Below, piece after piece: positions 31,141-40,539 of a stretch of 52,569 bases of DNA. The notes below the pieces were generated by a model. The model searched no databases, was not told the DNA's origin, and saw nothing but the letters and a program-made list of their open reading frames with translations. Position 1 is the stretch's first letter. Each line of letters begins with the position of its first letter. Made by a program: the position numbers and the translations under genes. This stretch comes from an uncultured Bacteroidaceae bacterium (lineage in GTDB: Bacteria; Bacteroidota; Bacteroidia; Bacteroidales; Bacteroidaceae): positions 1 to 52,569 of the forward strand of contig CAKRRN010000014.1 in the NCBI GenBank assembly GCA_934394435.1. Direction: 5' to 3'.

Positions 31141-31198
31141 AGGGAAAGCACATGCAAATAGTTACTTCGGTAGGAATACCCCCTCTTGGCGTTTCCCA
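31141..31198 (+). promoter_or_regulatory. Candidate structured leader RNA
   Basis: GGGAAA (31142-31147) pairs with TTTCCC (31192-31197), with GC/GC pairs continuing inside. Within it, TAC-TTCG-GTA (31163-31172, a UUCG tetraloop) and GGTA-GGAA-TACC (31169-31180, a GNRA-type loop) share GGTA and cannot form together. This is what a conformational switch could look like. No known riboswitch class is recognised. Confidence 0.35.
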
Positions 31199-31248
31199 CA
31201 ATAGACAAAAAAAAAAGAAAGTGTTTAAAATAAATAGCGTAAAACATT

Positions 31249-31779
31249 ATGGCAGAAAAGCTTATAATATCAAATGCATCTAAAGAAAAACGTTATGAGG
31301 AACTTTTCCCACAGATAGCGTCCGTCGTGAATGGAGAAATGGACATAATAGCCAATATGGCAAACGTTGCATCTATGCTTTGGGAAACTTTTGCGCCAAA
31401 CGCGTTTCCACAGACAGAAGCGTTCGTCAAAGGAGAGAATCTATCATGGATGTGGGTAGGCTTTTATAGAGTGGTGGGGCAGGAACTTGTACTTGGCCCG
31501 TTTCAAGGACCTATGGCTTGTACAAGAATTGCTTTTGGGAAAGGCGTTTGTGGAACAGCTTGGATGACAGACAGTACGCAAGTGGTGCCAGATGTTGACC
31601 TGTTTCCTGGACACATCGCCTGCTCAAGCGCATCGAGAAGTGAGATTGTCATTCCTGTGCATGATGAGAACAATCAGGTATGCGCGGTACTTGATATAGA
31701 TAGCTGCCAGACAGATACCTTTAACGAGATTGACAAGCGCTGGCTTGAAAAGATAGTGGCAACACTACGTGGCAAATGA
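31249..31779 (+). CDS. Free methionine-(R)-sulfoxide reductase (GAF domain)
   Basis: A 176-residue single-GAF-domain enzyme that reduces free methionine-R-sulfoxide with thioredoxin. The three functional cysteines are C91 (MACTRI), C101 (GVCGTAW) and C125 (HIACSS). Their spacing of 10 and 24 residues matches my memory of the E. coli enzyme (C84, C94, C118). The LSWMWVGFYR and SRSEIVIPV segments are also typical. Length is usual for the family. The gene has its own promoter and an unusually long, structured leader. It functions in cytosolic oxidative-stress repair, and trxB is encoded in this window. Confidence 0.92.
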   Translation: MAEKLIISNASKEKRYEELFPQIASVVNGEMDIIANMANVASMLWETFAPNAFPQTEAFVKGENLSWMWVGFYRVVGQELVLGPFQGPMACTRIAFGKGVCGTAWMTDSTQVVPDVDLFPGHIACSSASRSEIVIPVHDENNQVCAVLDIDSCQTDTFNEIDKRWLEKIVATLRGK

Positions 31780-31843
31780 CTTGGACCGTAAGACATGGAT
31801 ATTTTTTTATCCGTTTCATGTGTAATTGTAAATTAAAAAATTT

Positions 31844-31851
31844 TATCTTTG
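31844..31851 (+). promoter_or_regulatory. Probable -7 box for the wbuC-like gene
   Basis: TATCTTTG matches TAnnTTTG; the -33 region is AT-rich without a clear TTTG. The predicted start near 31857 gives a leader of about 175 nt, in which I see no convincing gene. Confidence 0.5.
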
Positions 31852-32032
31852 CATTTACACAGGACAGATAATGGTTTGTATCTCACACATTGAAAGTTGG
31901 AAATTTTACTTTTCTTACAAAGATAATAAATAAAATATCAATCCATTGGTCGAGCACACCAGTAAGTCCATACCATTAGCACCTGTTCGCAGCCGTTAAT
32001 TCCTGAGTGGAACCAAAATAAGAAAAATACGT

Positions 32033-32455
32033 ATGAATGTAACAAACATCAACCGTAAACTGTTCGATGAACTTTTTGCGAAAGCCGAATCTAACGAGCG
32101 CAAGCGCATAAACTACGACTTGCGCACGAGTGTGAATGATGGCGGGCAACGTATGCTCAATGCTTTACTGCCAGGAACGAAAGTGCCCATTCATCGACAT
32201 CCTATGAGCAACGAGAATGTGATTTTGCTGTGTGGAAAACTGGTGGAAGTAATCTACGAGCAAGAGCAAACATCAGATAATGGAGCTTTGCGAGAGTCGG
32301 AACGCATTCTACTGGATGTCGCAACAGGGAACTATGGTTGTGTGGTGCCAGCAGGAGCATGGCACACGGTAGAGGTGCTGGAGCCAAGCATCATCTATGA
32401 GGCCAAGGACGGAAAGTATGGTGAAGACGGAAGTGAGACTCTTGATGCAAAGTGA
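32033..32455 (+). CDS. WbuC-type cupin metalloprotein
   Basis: A 140-residue single-domain cupin similar to WbuC proteins encoded in O-antigen loci of many bacteria. Seen: the first cupin metal motif around IHRHPMSNE (H54, H56, E61) and the second-motif His in PAGAWHTVEV. The N-terminal RKRINYDLR segment is typical. The reaction is not established for the family; a role in sugar modification is often assumed. It lies 253 nt from the previous gene with its own promoter, not inside the polysaccharide operon. A terminator follows. Confidence 0.82.
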   Translation: MNVTNINRKLFDELFAKAESNERKRINYDLRTSVNDGGQRMLNALLPGTKVPIHRHPMSNENVILLCGKLVEVIYEQEQTSDNGALRESERILLDVATGNYGCVVPAGAWHTVEVLEPSIIYEAKDGKYGEDGSETLDAK

Positions 32456-32488
32456 CGCTCTAACATCGCTCACACAATAGATAAGATG

Positions 32489-32535
32489 AAAAGGGTTGCA
32501 AGACGTTTATAATATAAAATATGTGCAACCCTTTT
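32489..32535. terminator. Terminator between wbuC-like gene and convergent lipoprotein
   Basis: AAAAGGGTTGCA (32489-32500) and TGCAACCCTTTT (32524-32535) pair perfectly over 12 bp with a 23-nt AT-rich loop. The A and T ends suit both directions. Confidence 0.75.
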
Positions 32536-32600
32536 CCTGTTTATGTACCAACCTGGCGTTTCGTGTCTTAGCCATCGTACAGGATTTCACGCGTCAGGCT

Positions 32601-33011
32601 TCAGAAGGCATAAGACTTTTTGGTAAAGACAAAATGCATCAAGACTTTTCCTGTCTTTTGGCTTCTGTAGATATGTTCTATGGTCAGCCCTGCGTCTTTC
32701 ATATCTTTCATCTGAATGCTGTTGCGAATATCCTTCAGATAGGTTGATCGCAACTCGTCTACGACATCGTCCGTGTAAAGGCTATCCATGTCCAATTCGT
32801 TTTTAACGGTGAAAACGTATGCATACGTTTTGGTTGCAGGATTATAGGTGGTGCTATCCAGCGTTGTGTATCTGTCAATATCCTTAGGGCAATTCTTCTC
32901 TGTGAATGCGCGTGCCTCTCGTTCAAATCTTTGGTCAAGTGTCTCTTTACATCCGTTACACAGTAGCATGAGTGCTCCCAGAGCAACAGATAGGGTCAGT
33001 TTGTATCTCAT
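32601..33011 (-). CDS. Small lipoprotein of unknown function
   Basis: A 136-residue protein with a lipoprotein signal: basic start, hydrophobic core, and LLCNGC with the modified cysteine at residue 21, followed by KETLDQ. The mature part is alpha/beta with many charges (RFEREARAFTEKNCPKDIDRYTTLDSTTY) and has the feel of a periplasmic DUF-type lipoprotein; no family is recognised with confidence. One further cysteine lies at about residue 41. It is convergent with the wbuC-like gene and 88 nt downstream of the esterase gene on the same strand, so the two may be co-transcribed. Confidence 0.8.
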   Translation of the reverse strand: MRYKLTLSVALGALMLLCNGCKETLDQRFEREARAFTEKNCPKDIDRYTTLDSTTYNPATKTYAYVFTVKNELDMDSLYTDDVVDELRSTYLKDIRNSIQMKDMKDAGLTIEHIYRSQKTGKVLMHFVFTKKSYAF

Positions 33012-33099
33012 TTAACGTATCAATAATGATAAAATTTTCAAGTAAAATAAATATAAGTGAATGGTTGGGAAAATGGCTTTGCCAATTCTGTGTCAGATA

Positions 33100-34005
33100 T
33101 TATTTTTTCAGATATCTGCTAAAGAATTTCCAGACTTCCTCACCCGTATCCATGTCGTCACGGAACCAAGTATGTCCAGCACCAGTCACCTCGTAAAGCC
33201 AAACATCATTATGCGTTTTGGGGTTATTATAGTAATGATGTATGACCATTCTGCCATTCTTGTCGAAGGACCTTCCTTTTACTGTATCAGTTGCCACCTC
33301 AGTACATCCGTTTTTTTCTACCACATGTTTTATGGCATTAGGTACACTCATGTAAGACCCCCATCCAAACTTATTTTCTAAATCACCTCCCCATTCAGAT
33401 GTGCGATCCTCCGTACCATGAATCTCGAGGAAAGGAAATGGGCGAGTCTTCTGACGCTCTTCATACATCCATGTAAGGGTAAGTCCTGCTAAAGAAGCAA
33501 GTGCTCGGAAGGTCTTCTGCTTCTGATATGCAAGCACATAACAAAGATCTCCGCCATTTGACATACCCGTCAGGAAGGTGTTGACCTTGCTCAGATGATA
33601 CTTTTTCTGTACATATTTGGCCATTTTGGTCATGCTACTTACATCGTCCATCTCCCATCCGCTCTGACTGGGATAACCTACGTACCATCCGCGTCTGCCA
33701 GTCTTGTCCTTCAATCCTAAGGGAACACAGAGCGCAAAGCCATGCTTCATGGCAGCATCATTCATCCAGGTATCTACAGGCGAGTCCATCCACTTCTCCA
33801 CAGACGTCTTACTACCATAACCGTGTAGCGTCATCACAAGAGGTGCCTTTTCTGAAAGGTTGTCTGGCAGGAACATTTTGAAATGGCGCATATGACCATC
33901 TATCACGACAGAGTCCTTGATAACCTTTTGCGCAAAAACTTGCTGCGTGGGAATGACCGTACAGGCGAGGACCATACAACATGCAACTTGAAAAAACTTT
34001 CTCAT
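33100..34005 (-). CDS. Secreted PHB-depolymerase/feruloyl-esterase-like hydrolase
   Basis: A 301-residue alpha/beta hydrolase of the LpqC/esterase-PHB family. Signal peptide at residues 1-26 (to VFAQ). Seen: the oxyanion HGYG (61-64), nucleophile elbow GMSNGG (147-152, Ser149), a late Asp in EIHGTEDRTSEW and the catalytic His in GAGHTWF. In gut Prevotella such enzymes often remove feruloyl or acetyl groups from plant glycans, but no glycan-degrading partner is adjacent here. It has its own promoter, divergent from purF. Confidence 0.85.
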   Translation of the reverse strand: MRKFFQVACCMVLACTVIPTQQVFAQKVIKDSVVIDGHMRHFKMFLPDNLSEKAPLVMTLHGYGSKTSVEKWMDSPVDTWMNDAAMKHGFALCVPLGLKDKTGRRGWYVGYPSQSGWEMDDVSSMTKMAKYVQKKYHLSKVNTFLTGMSNGGDLCYVLAYQKQKTFRALASLAGLTLTWMYEERQKTRPFPFLEIHGTEDRTSEWGGDLENKFGWGSYMSVPNAIKHVVEKNGCTEVATDTVKGRSFDKNGRMVIHHYYNNPKTHNDVWLYEVTGAGHTWFRDDMDTGEEVWKFFSRYLKK

Positions 34006-34066
34006 CTTATCCAGTCTTTATTTATTGACGATAAACTGTTAGCCAGTCTTTTTGTATATCTTCGTG

Positions 34067-34074
34067 CAAAGTTA
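34067..34074 (-). promoter_or_regulatory. Probable -7 box for the esterase gene
   Basis: The reverse strand reads TAACTTTG, a match to TAnnTTTG, about 65 nt before the esterase start codon. No good -33 element. Confidence 0.5.
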
Positions 34075-34096
34075 GCAAAATGTTTTGGGTCTAAAC

Positions 34097-34127
34097 TTTC
34101 ATTTTAGCCATAAAAGCACTACTTTTG
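34097..34127 (+). promoter_or_regulatory. Promoter of the purF-carAB operon
   Basis: TTTC (34097-34100), 19 nt, TACTTTTG (34120-34127): -7 exact, -33 one base off TTTG, spacing ideal. The predicted start near 34133 leaves a leader of about 100 nt. Confidence 0.65.
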
Positions 34128-34236
34128 CAATGTTTTTCGTCCGTCAGTCTCTGAGCGGTCAGATGATTGTGGCAGAATGGCAACGATGGACAGGAACACC
34201 CAACCAGACATCCAACTCAATTCTATATAATTACAG

Positions 34237-36129
34237 ATGGAACAACTGAAGCATGAATGTGGAGTGGCTATGATACGCCTGCTCAAGCCTTTGGAGTATT
34301 ATCAACAGAAATACGGTACATGGATGTACGGGCTAAACAAGCTCTATCTTTTGATGGAAAAGCAGCACAACAGAGGGCAGGAAGGTGCAGGGCTTGCCAG
34401 TGTGAAAATGGAAGCCGCCCCTGGTCAGGAATACATGTTTCGCGAACGTGCCTTGGGAAGTGGAGCTATAACCGAAATCTTCCAAAGCGTACAAAAACGC
34501 TTTGCTGACTATTCCCCTAAGCAATTATCTGATGTTTCTTTTGCGAAGGATAATCTCCCCTTTGCTGGCGACATCTATATGGGCCACCTCCGGTATTCAA
34601 CAACTGGCAAGAGTGGCCTTTCTTATGTTCATCCTTTCATGCGAAGGAATAACTGGAAGGCCAAGAACCTGTGTCTCTGTGGTAACTTTAACCTTACTAA
34701 TGTAGACGAAGTCTTTGACCGTATCGTGTCAAAGGGACAACACCCACGTATCTATAGTGACACGTACATCATGCTGGAATTACTGGGGCACCGTCTGGAT
34801 AGAGAAAGCGAACGGGTCTACAACATCGCTTTGGATAGAAAGCTTGAGGGGATGGACATTACAAACTTCATAGAGAAGAATATTGATGTGCGTAATGTAC
34901 TACAAACCAGTACTCCATACTTCGACGGAGGATATGTGATATGTGGTTTTACAGGAAGCGGAGAGATGTTTAGCATGCGCGACCCCTGGGGAATTCGTCC
35001 TGCCTTCTGGTACAGAGATGAGGAAGTGGTGGTTGTGGCAAGCGAACGACCCGTAATACAGACAGCCTTTGACCTGGAGACGGACCAAATACAAGAATTA
35101 GCTCCAGGACAAGCAATCACCGTGAGACGAAGCGGAGAAGTGAGTCTTACACAAATCATACAACCCAAGCAAAAGAAAGCGTGCGTCTTTGAGCGAATAT
35201 ACTTTAGCCGAGGAAGCGACCGCGATATATATAGAGAGCGTAAGGCGCTGGGTGAGCAACTTACAGAACGTATCGGAGAAGCAGTGGATGGCGATATTGC
35301 CCATACCGTATTCAGCTTCATCCCCAACACAGCCGAAGTGGCATTCTACGGAATGTTGGATGGATTCAAAAAGAAACTAAACAGGCAGAAAGTTCAGGAG
35401 TTGTATGAACTCACGCAGGACCATCAGCCAACCATGGAGGAGATAAAGCGCGTGTTGCGCCCCTACATACGAAGCGAAAAGGTCGCAATCAAAGATATCA
35501 AGTTGCGAACATTCATCACAGAGGGAAACAGCCGAAACGATCTGGCAGCACATGTGTATGACATAACCTACGGAAGTGTAGAACCATATGTAGACAATCT
35601 TGTTGTCATTGATGACAGTATAGTACGCGGAACGACCTTGAAAGAAAGCATCATTCGCATTCTTGACCGTTTACATCCACGTAAGATTGTGCTTGTGAGC
35701 AGTAGCCCTCAGGTTCGCTATCCAGATTATTATGGAATAGACATGGCACGCATGGAGGAGTTTATTGCTTTCAAGGCAGCCATTGAGTTGCTCAAGGACA
35801 GAGGGCAAGCACAAATAATAGAAGACATTTACGAAAAGTGTAAAGCCCAGAGCGGATTGGCATCTGATAAAATGCAGAATTACGTAAAAGACATTTACGC
35901 GCCATTCACGGATGAAGAGATTTCTGCAAAGATTGTAGAGATGCTGCGTCCTGCTGGGGTGACAACACCCATAGAGCTTGTCTATCAGACACAAGAAGGC
36001 TTACATCGGGCGTGTCCTGCAAATACTGGCGACTGGTATTTCAGTGGCGATTATCCGACACCAGGCGGAGTAAAACTGGTAAACAAGGCATTCATGAACT
36101 ATTACGAGAATATCTATTCAAAGAAATAA
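34237..36129 (+). CDS. PurF-like amidophosphoribosyltransferase
   Basis: A 630-residue class-II glutamine amidotransferase fused to a PRPP-binding domain, as in PurF, which makes phosphoribosylamine in purine synthesis. Seen: Cys8 (HECGVAM), expected to become the N-terminal nucleophile after removal of a seven-residue propeptide; RGQEGAGLAS; MGHLRYSTTG; and the PRPP loop VVIDDSIVRGTT (about 454-465). It is about 125 residues longer than E. coli PurF, with an extended middle and C terminus that I associate with a Bacteroidetes form. It abuts carA with no intergenic base. Whether it is the cell's main PurF or a paralogue cannot be told here. Confidence 0.88.
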   Translation: MEQLKHECGVAMIRLLKPLEYYQQKYGTWMYGLNKLYLLMEKQHNRGQEGAGLASVKMEAAPGQEYMFRERALGSGAITEIFQSVQKRFADYSPKQLSDVSFAKDNLPFAGDIYMGHLRYSTTGKSGLSYVHPFMRRNNWKAKNLCLCGNFNLTNVDEVFDRIVSKGQHPRIYSDTYIMLELLGHRLDRESERVYNIALDRKLEGMDITNFIEKNIDVRNVLQTSTPYFDGGYVICGFTGSGEMFSMRDPWGIRPAFWYRDEEVVVVASERPVIQTAFDLETDQIQELAPGQAITVRRSGEVSLTQIIQPKQKKACVFERIYFSRGSDRDIYRERKALGEQLTERIGEAVDGDIAHTVFSFIPNTAEVAFYGMLDGFKKKLNRQKVQELYELTQDHQPTMEEIKRVLRPYIRSEKVAIKDIKLRTFITEGNSRNDLAAHVYDITYGSVEPYVDNLVVIDDSIVRGTTLKESIIRILDRLHPRKIVLVSSSPQVRYPDYYGIDMARMEEFIAFKAAIELLKDRGQAQIIEDIYEKCKAQSGLASDKMQNYVKDIYAPFTDEEISAKIVEMLRPAGVTTPIELVYQTQEGLHRACPANTGDWYFSGDYPTPGGVKLVNKAFMNYYENIYSKK

Positions 36130-37209
36130 ATGAGCAGAAAGGTTACACTGAGACTGGAAGACGGAACGGAGTTCCATGGCACTTCGTTTGGCTACGAAAA
36201 GCCCGTTGCGGGAGAAGTGGTGTTCAACACAGCAATGATGGGGTATCCCGAAAGTTTGACTGACCCCTCGTATGCAGGACAGTTGATGACCCTTACTTTC
36301 CCCCTTGTGGGCAACTATGGCGTACCTCCTTTTACATTCCGTGAAGATGGACTTCCCCGTTTCATGGAAAGTGAAAAAATCCATGCACGTGCTATCATAG
36401 TAAGTGACTATAGTTGGGAGTTTAGCCATTGGAACGGAGTGGAGACGCTGGCACAATGGTTACAGAGAGAACAGGTTCCTGGCATTACGGGCATAGACAC
36501 AAGGCAGCTAACAAAAGTGCTGAGAGAACATGGCGTAATGATGGGCAAGATTCTTTTTGACGACATGCCTGATCAAGTGCCAGAGGCCGACTATGAGGGT
36601 GTCAACTTTGTAGATCAAGTTTCTTGCCGTGAAATCATTCGATACAACGAAGGAGCATCTAAGAAAGTCGTATTGGTGGACTGCGGCGTAAAAGCCAACA
36701 TCCTGCGTTGCCTGATAGAGCGTGGGGTAGAGGTCATTCGTGTACCCTGGAACTATGATTTCAACAAATTGCAGTTCGACGGATTGTTCCTTGCCAATGG
36801 TCCTGGCGACCCAGATACATGCGAAGAGGCCGTACAGAATATACGCAAATTTCTAAAAAATCCTGTTGTGAGACCCTGTATGGGTATCTGTATGGGCAAC
36901 CAGCTGTTGAGTAAAGCTGCTGGAGCAACCATCTACAAACTCAAATATGGTCATCGCAGTCATAATCAGCCTGTACGCAAAGTAGGAACTAACCAGTGCT
37001 TCATTACCAGTCAAAACCATGGTTACGCAGTAGATTCAACTACTTTGCCTGATGAGTGGGAGCCTCTGTTTGTAAACATGAATGATGGTAGCAACGAAGG
37101 GGTACGACACAAGAAAAACCCATGGTTCTCAGCCCAATTCCATCCCGAAGCATGTTCGGGTCCTGTGGACACAGAGTTCATGTTTGATGACTTCGTGAAA
37201 CTTCTCTAA
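36130..37209 (+). CDS. carA: Carbamoyl-phosphate synthase, small subunit
   Basis: A 359-residue glutaminase subunit that feeds ammonia to CarB for pyrimidine and arginine synthesis. Seen: the N-terminal CarA domain (LEDGTEFHGTSFG), and the class-I amidotransferase with the nucleophile elbow GICMGNQ (Cys about 254) and the catalytic His-Glu in FHPEACSGP (about 337-345). Length is standard. It starts directly after the purF-like stop and is followed by carB after 12 nt. Confidence 0.97.
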   Translation: MSRKVTLRLEDGTEFHGTSFGYEKPVAGEVVFNTAMMGYPESLTDPSYAGQLMTLTFPLVGNYGVPPFTFREDGLPRFMESEKIHARAIIVSDYSWEFSHWNGVETLAQWLQREQVPGITGIDTRQLTKVLREHGVMMGKILFDDMPDQVPEADYEGVNFVDQVSCREIIRYNEGASKKVVLVDCGVKANILRCLIERGVEVIRVPWNYDFNKLQFDGLFLANGPGDPDTCEEAVQNIRKFLKNPVVRPCMGICMGNQLLSKAAGATIYKLKYGHRSHNQPVRKVGTNQCFITSQNHGYAVDSTTLPDEWEPLFVNMNDGSNEGVRHKKNPWFSAQFHPEACSGPVDTEFMFDDFVKLL

Positions 37210-37221
37210 TGAAAGAAAAAA

Positions 37222-40200
37222 ATGGTAGATAGCAACATAAAGAAAGTCCTGCTGCTCGGTTCGGGCGCACTCAAAATTGGTGAGGCTGGAGAATTTGACT
37301 ACTCTGGCTCGCAAGCACTCAAAGCTCTACGTGAGGAAGGTATAAAAACCGTGCTTATCAATCCCAATATCGCTACGGTGCAAACCAGCGAAGGGGTGGA
37401 TGACGTAATATACTTCCTTCCTGTAACTCCTTATTTCGTGGAACGCGTAATAGAGAAGGAGCGTCCTCAAGGTATTCTGCTTGCCTTTGGAGGTCAGACC
37501 GCACTCAACTGTGGTGTGGAACTTTACAAAGGTGGTGTGCTTGAAAAATATGGCGTGCAGGTGCTGGGTACCCCCGTACAGGCCATTATTGACACAGAAG
37601 ACCGCGAACTCTTTGTAGAAAAGTTAGATGAAATAGGTGTAAAGACTATAAAGAGTCAGGCATGCGAGAACATTGAAAGTGCACGTCTTGCAGCGAAGGA
37701 ACTCGGCTATCCTGTGATTATCCGAGCAGCATACGCTTTGGGCGGACTTGGCTCTGGCTTTTGTGACAACGAGGAGGAACTGAATAAGATTGCAGAGAAG
37801 GCATTTGCGTTCTCTCCCCAAGTGCTGGTAGAGAAAAGCCTAAAGGGCTGGAAGGAAATAGAGGATGAAGTGGTGCGCGACCGGTATGATAACTGCATAA
37901 CGGTGTGTAACATGGAAAACTTTGATCCTCTGGGTATCCATACGGGCGAAAGTATCGTGATTGCCCCCTCACAAACGCTGACCAACAGCGAATATCATAA
38001 ACTTCGTGCTCTTAGCATTAAGATTATTCGCCATATTGGTATAGTGGGCGAGTGTAATGTGCAATATGCTTTTGATCCACAAAGCGAAGACTATCGCGTC
38101 ATTGAGGTGAATGCACGCTTGAGCAGAAGTTCTGCATTGGCAAGTAAAGCAACAGGTTATCCTCTGGCTTTTGTAGCTGCAAAATTAGGTTTGGGATATG
38201 GCCTGTTTGAATTGAAAAACTCTGTCACAAAGACTACAAGCGCATTCTTCGAACCAGCCTTGGACTATGTCGTATGTAAGATTCCACGTTGGGACCTTGG
38301 CAAGTTCCGTGGTGTAGACCGCGAACTGGGTAGCAGCATGAAGAGTGTAGGTGAGGTAATGGCTATCGGTCGCACCTTCGAAGAGGCAATTCAGAAAGGT
38401 TTGCGCATGATAGGTCAAGGTATGCACGGTTTCATCGAAAACAAGGAACTGGTAATAGAAAATATTGACAAAGCCCTGAAAGAACCTACCGACAAGCGCA
38501 TCTTCATCATCGAAAAGGCAATGTCGCAAGGTTATACTATCGACCAGATACACGAACTGACGAAGATTGACAAATGGTTCCTACAAAAGTTAGAGAACAT
38601 TTGCAACATCGACAAGCAACTCCATCAATGCGCAAACATCAATGTACTGGAAACAGAATTGCTACGTCGTGCCAAGATATACGGTTTCACCGACTTCCAA
38701 ATAGCGCGTGCATTGGGCATGGAGCAAGAAATGGACATTGAGGATGCAATGTTGGCTGTACGTGCTAAGCGTAAGCAAATGGGCATTCTGCCTGTGGTGA
38801 AACAGATTGATACTCTGGCTGCAGAATATCCCGCTCAGACCAACTACCTGTACCTCACCTATAGTGGCGTAGCTCACGACATTGCTTTCGAAGCTGACAA
38901 GAGAAGCATCGTGGTGCTTGGTAGTGGCGCTTACCGAATTGGCTCATCTGTAGAGTTCGACTGGTGTGGTGTACAGGCTCTCAACACAATACGTAAGGAA
39001 GGTTACAGAAGTGTAATGATAAACTATAATCCTGAGACGGTGTCAACGGACTATGATATGTGTGACCGACTTTACTTCGATGAGCTAACGTTCGAGCGTG
39101 TGATGGACATCCTTGATTTGGAATGTCCAAAGGGCGTGGTGGTAAGCACAGGTGGACAGATTCCCAACAACCTTGCCATGAAACTTGACGCACAACGTGT
39201 GCCCATACTTGGCACCCAGGCAAAGTACATCGACAATGCCGAAGACCGCGATAAGTTTAGCGCTATGCTTGATCGTATCGGAGTTGACCAGCCAGAATGG
39301 AGCGCTTTGACGTCGATGGAGGATGTGCAGGTGTTTATTGACAAAGTAGGTTTCCCCGTTTTGGTACGTCCCTCTTATGTGCTTAGTGGAGCAGCCATGA
39401 ACGTCTGCTCTAACCAAGAGGAACTGGAACGATTCCTTAAACTGGCTGCCAATGTATCTAAAAAACATCCTGTAGTCATCAGTAAGTTCATGCAGAACAC
39501 CAAAGAGGTGGAGATGGACGCTGTGGCAAAGAATGGTGAGATTATAGCGTACGCTATCAGCGAGCATATTGAATTTGCAGGTGTGCACAGTGGTGACGCT
39601 ACAATCCAGTTCCCCGCTCAGAAACTCTATGTAGAGACCGTAAGACGCATCAAGAAGATTAGCGCCCAGATAGCAAAGGAACTTAACATTAGTGGTCCAT
39701 TCAATATACAATATCTTGCACGTGATAATGAGATTAAGGTAATTGAGTGTAACCTACGTGCCAGCCGTAGCTTCCCATTTGTCAGCAAGGTACTGAAAAT
39801 AAATCTCATAGAACTTGCAACGAAGGTGATGCTTGGGCTTCAGGTTGAAAAGCCTCACAAGAGTTTCTTCGATTTTGATTATGTAGGTATAAAAGCAAGT
39901 CAGTTCAGTTTCAACCGCTTGCAGAAGGCTGATCCTGTGCTCGGTGTTGACATGAGCAGTACAGGAGAGGTTGGATGCTTGGGAGATGACGTTAATTCTG
40001 CTCTTCTCAAGGCGATGCTTTCTGTCGGACACCGAATTCCCAAGAAAAATATTCTTCTTTCCACGGGTGCCGCCAAGGACAAAGCAGCCATGCTGGATGC
40101 AGCACGAACACTCATCGAACACGGTTACTCGCTGTATGCAACGGGTGGCACAAGTCGCTATCTGTCAGAAAACGGGATAGAAAACACACTGGTGTATTGG

Positions 40201-40449
40201 CCAAGTCAAGAGGGGCAACATCCTCAAGCTCTGGAACTGCTGCACCAGCACAAGATAGATATGGTAGTAAACATCCCCAAGGACTTGACCGCGGGTGAAT
40301 TGACCAATGGTTATAAAATCCGACGCGCTTCGGTTGACCTCAATGTTCCCTTGATTACAAATGCACGTTTGGCAGCAGCATTCATACATGCTTTCTGCAC
40401 TGTAAAGGTTGAAGATTTGGCTATCAAGAGCTGGAACGAGTACAAGTAA
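37222..40449 (+). CDS. carB: Carbamoyl-phosphate synthase, large subunit
   Basis: A 1075-residue enzyme with two homologous ATP-grasp halves that make carboxyphosphate and then carbamoyl phosphate. Seen: KKVLLLGSGALKIGEAGEFDYSG at the N terminus, its second-half twin VVLGSGAYRIGSSVEFDWCG (about residue 571), ATP-grasp motifs VIEVNARLSRSSALASKATG and VIECNLRASRSFPFVSKV, and a C-terminal MGS-like allosteric domain (LYATGGTSRYLSENGI). Length matches E. coli CarB. Last gene of the operon, closed by a double hairpin with a T run. Confidence 0.97.
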   Translation: MVDSNIKKVLLLGSGALKIGEAGEFDYSGSQALKALREEGIKTVLINPNIATVQTSEGVDDVIYFLPVTPYFVERVIEKERPQGILLAFGGQTALNCGVELYKGGVLEKYGVQVLGTPVQAIIDTEDRELFVEKLDEIGVKTIKSQACENIESARLAAKELGYPVIIRAAYALGGLGSGFCDNEEELNKIAEKAFAFSPQVLVEKSLKGWKEIEDEVVRDRYDNCITVCNMENFDPLGIHTGESIVIAPSQTLTNSEYHKLRALSIKIIRHIGIVGECNVQYAFDPQSEDYRVIEVNARLSRSSALASKATGYPLAFVAAKLGLGYGLFELKNSVTKTTSAFFEPALDYVVCKIPRWDLGKFRGVDRELGSSMKSVGEVMAIGRTFEEAIQKGLRMIGQGMHGFIENKELVIENIDKALKEPTDKRIFIIEKAMSQGYTIDQIHELTKIDKWFLQKLENICNIDKQLHQCANINVLETELLRRAKIYGFTDFQIARALGMEQEMDIEDAMLAVRAKRKQMGILPVVKQIDTLAAEYPAQTNYLYLTYSGVAHDIAFEADKRSIVVLGSGAYRIGSSVEFDWCGVQALNTIRKEGYRSVMINYNPETVSTDYDMCDRLYFDELTFERVMDILDLECPKGVVVSTGGQIPNNLAMKLDAQRVPILGTQAKYIDNAEDRDKFSAMLDRIGVDQPEWSALTSMEDVQVFIDKVGFPVLVRPSYVLSGAAMNVCSNQEELERFLKLAANVSKKHPVVISKFMQNTKEVEMDAVAKNGEIIAYAISEHIEFAGVHSGDATIQFPAQKLYVETVRRIKKISAQIAKELNISGPFNIQYLARDNEIKVIECNLRASRSFPFVSKVLKINLIELATKVMLGLQVEKPHKSFFDFDYVGIKASQFSFNRLQKADPVLGVDMSSTGEVGCLGDDVNSALLKAMLSVGHRIPKKNILLSTGAAKDKAAMLDAARTLIEHGYSLYATGGTSRYLSENGIENTLVYWPSQEGQHPQALELLHQHKIDMVVNIPKDLTAGELTNGYKIRRASVDLNVPLITNARLAAAFIHAFCTVKVEDLAIKSWNEYK

Positions 40450-40451
40450 TT

Positions 40452-40530
40452 CGGATGCTGTCATAATACAGCGCCATCCGCAAAGGTTGGTATTTCCCAT
40501 GTAACTTATTGGGAGATACCAACTTTTTTT
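40452..40530 (+). terminator. carB terminator (tandem hairpins)
   Basis: A first hairpin, CGGATG...CATCCG (40452-40480), is followed by the main stem: 40486-40499 pairs with 40510-40523 over 14 bp with one wobble, then a T run at 40524-40530. The promoter of the next operon begins in the second arm. Confidence 0.85.
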
Positions 40531-40531
40531 A

Positions 40532-40539
40532 TAACTTTG
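40532..40539 (+). promoter_or_regulatory. -7 box of the sulfate/sulfotransferase operon
   Basis: TAACTTTG matches TAnnTTTG. The best -33 element, ATTG (40508-40511), lies 20 nt upstream inside the carB terminator. Transcription would start near 40545, which rules out the in-frame TTG at 40537 as the permease start. Confidence 0.65.

Noticed and set aside
34130..34249. 39-codon ORF in front of the purF-like gene
   Set aside because: Its ATG lies before the predicted transcription start, and the peptide has no recognisable features.
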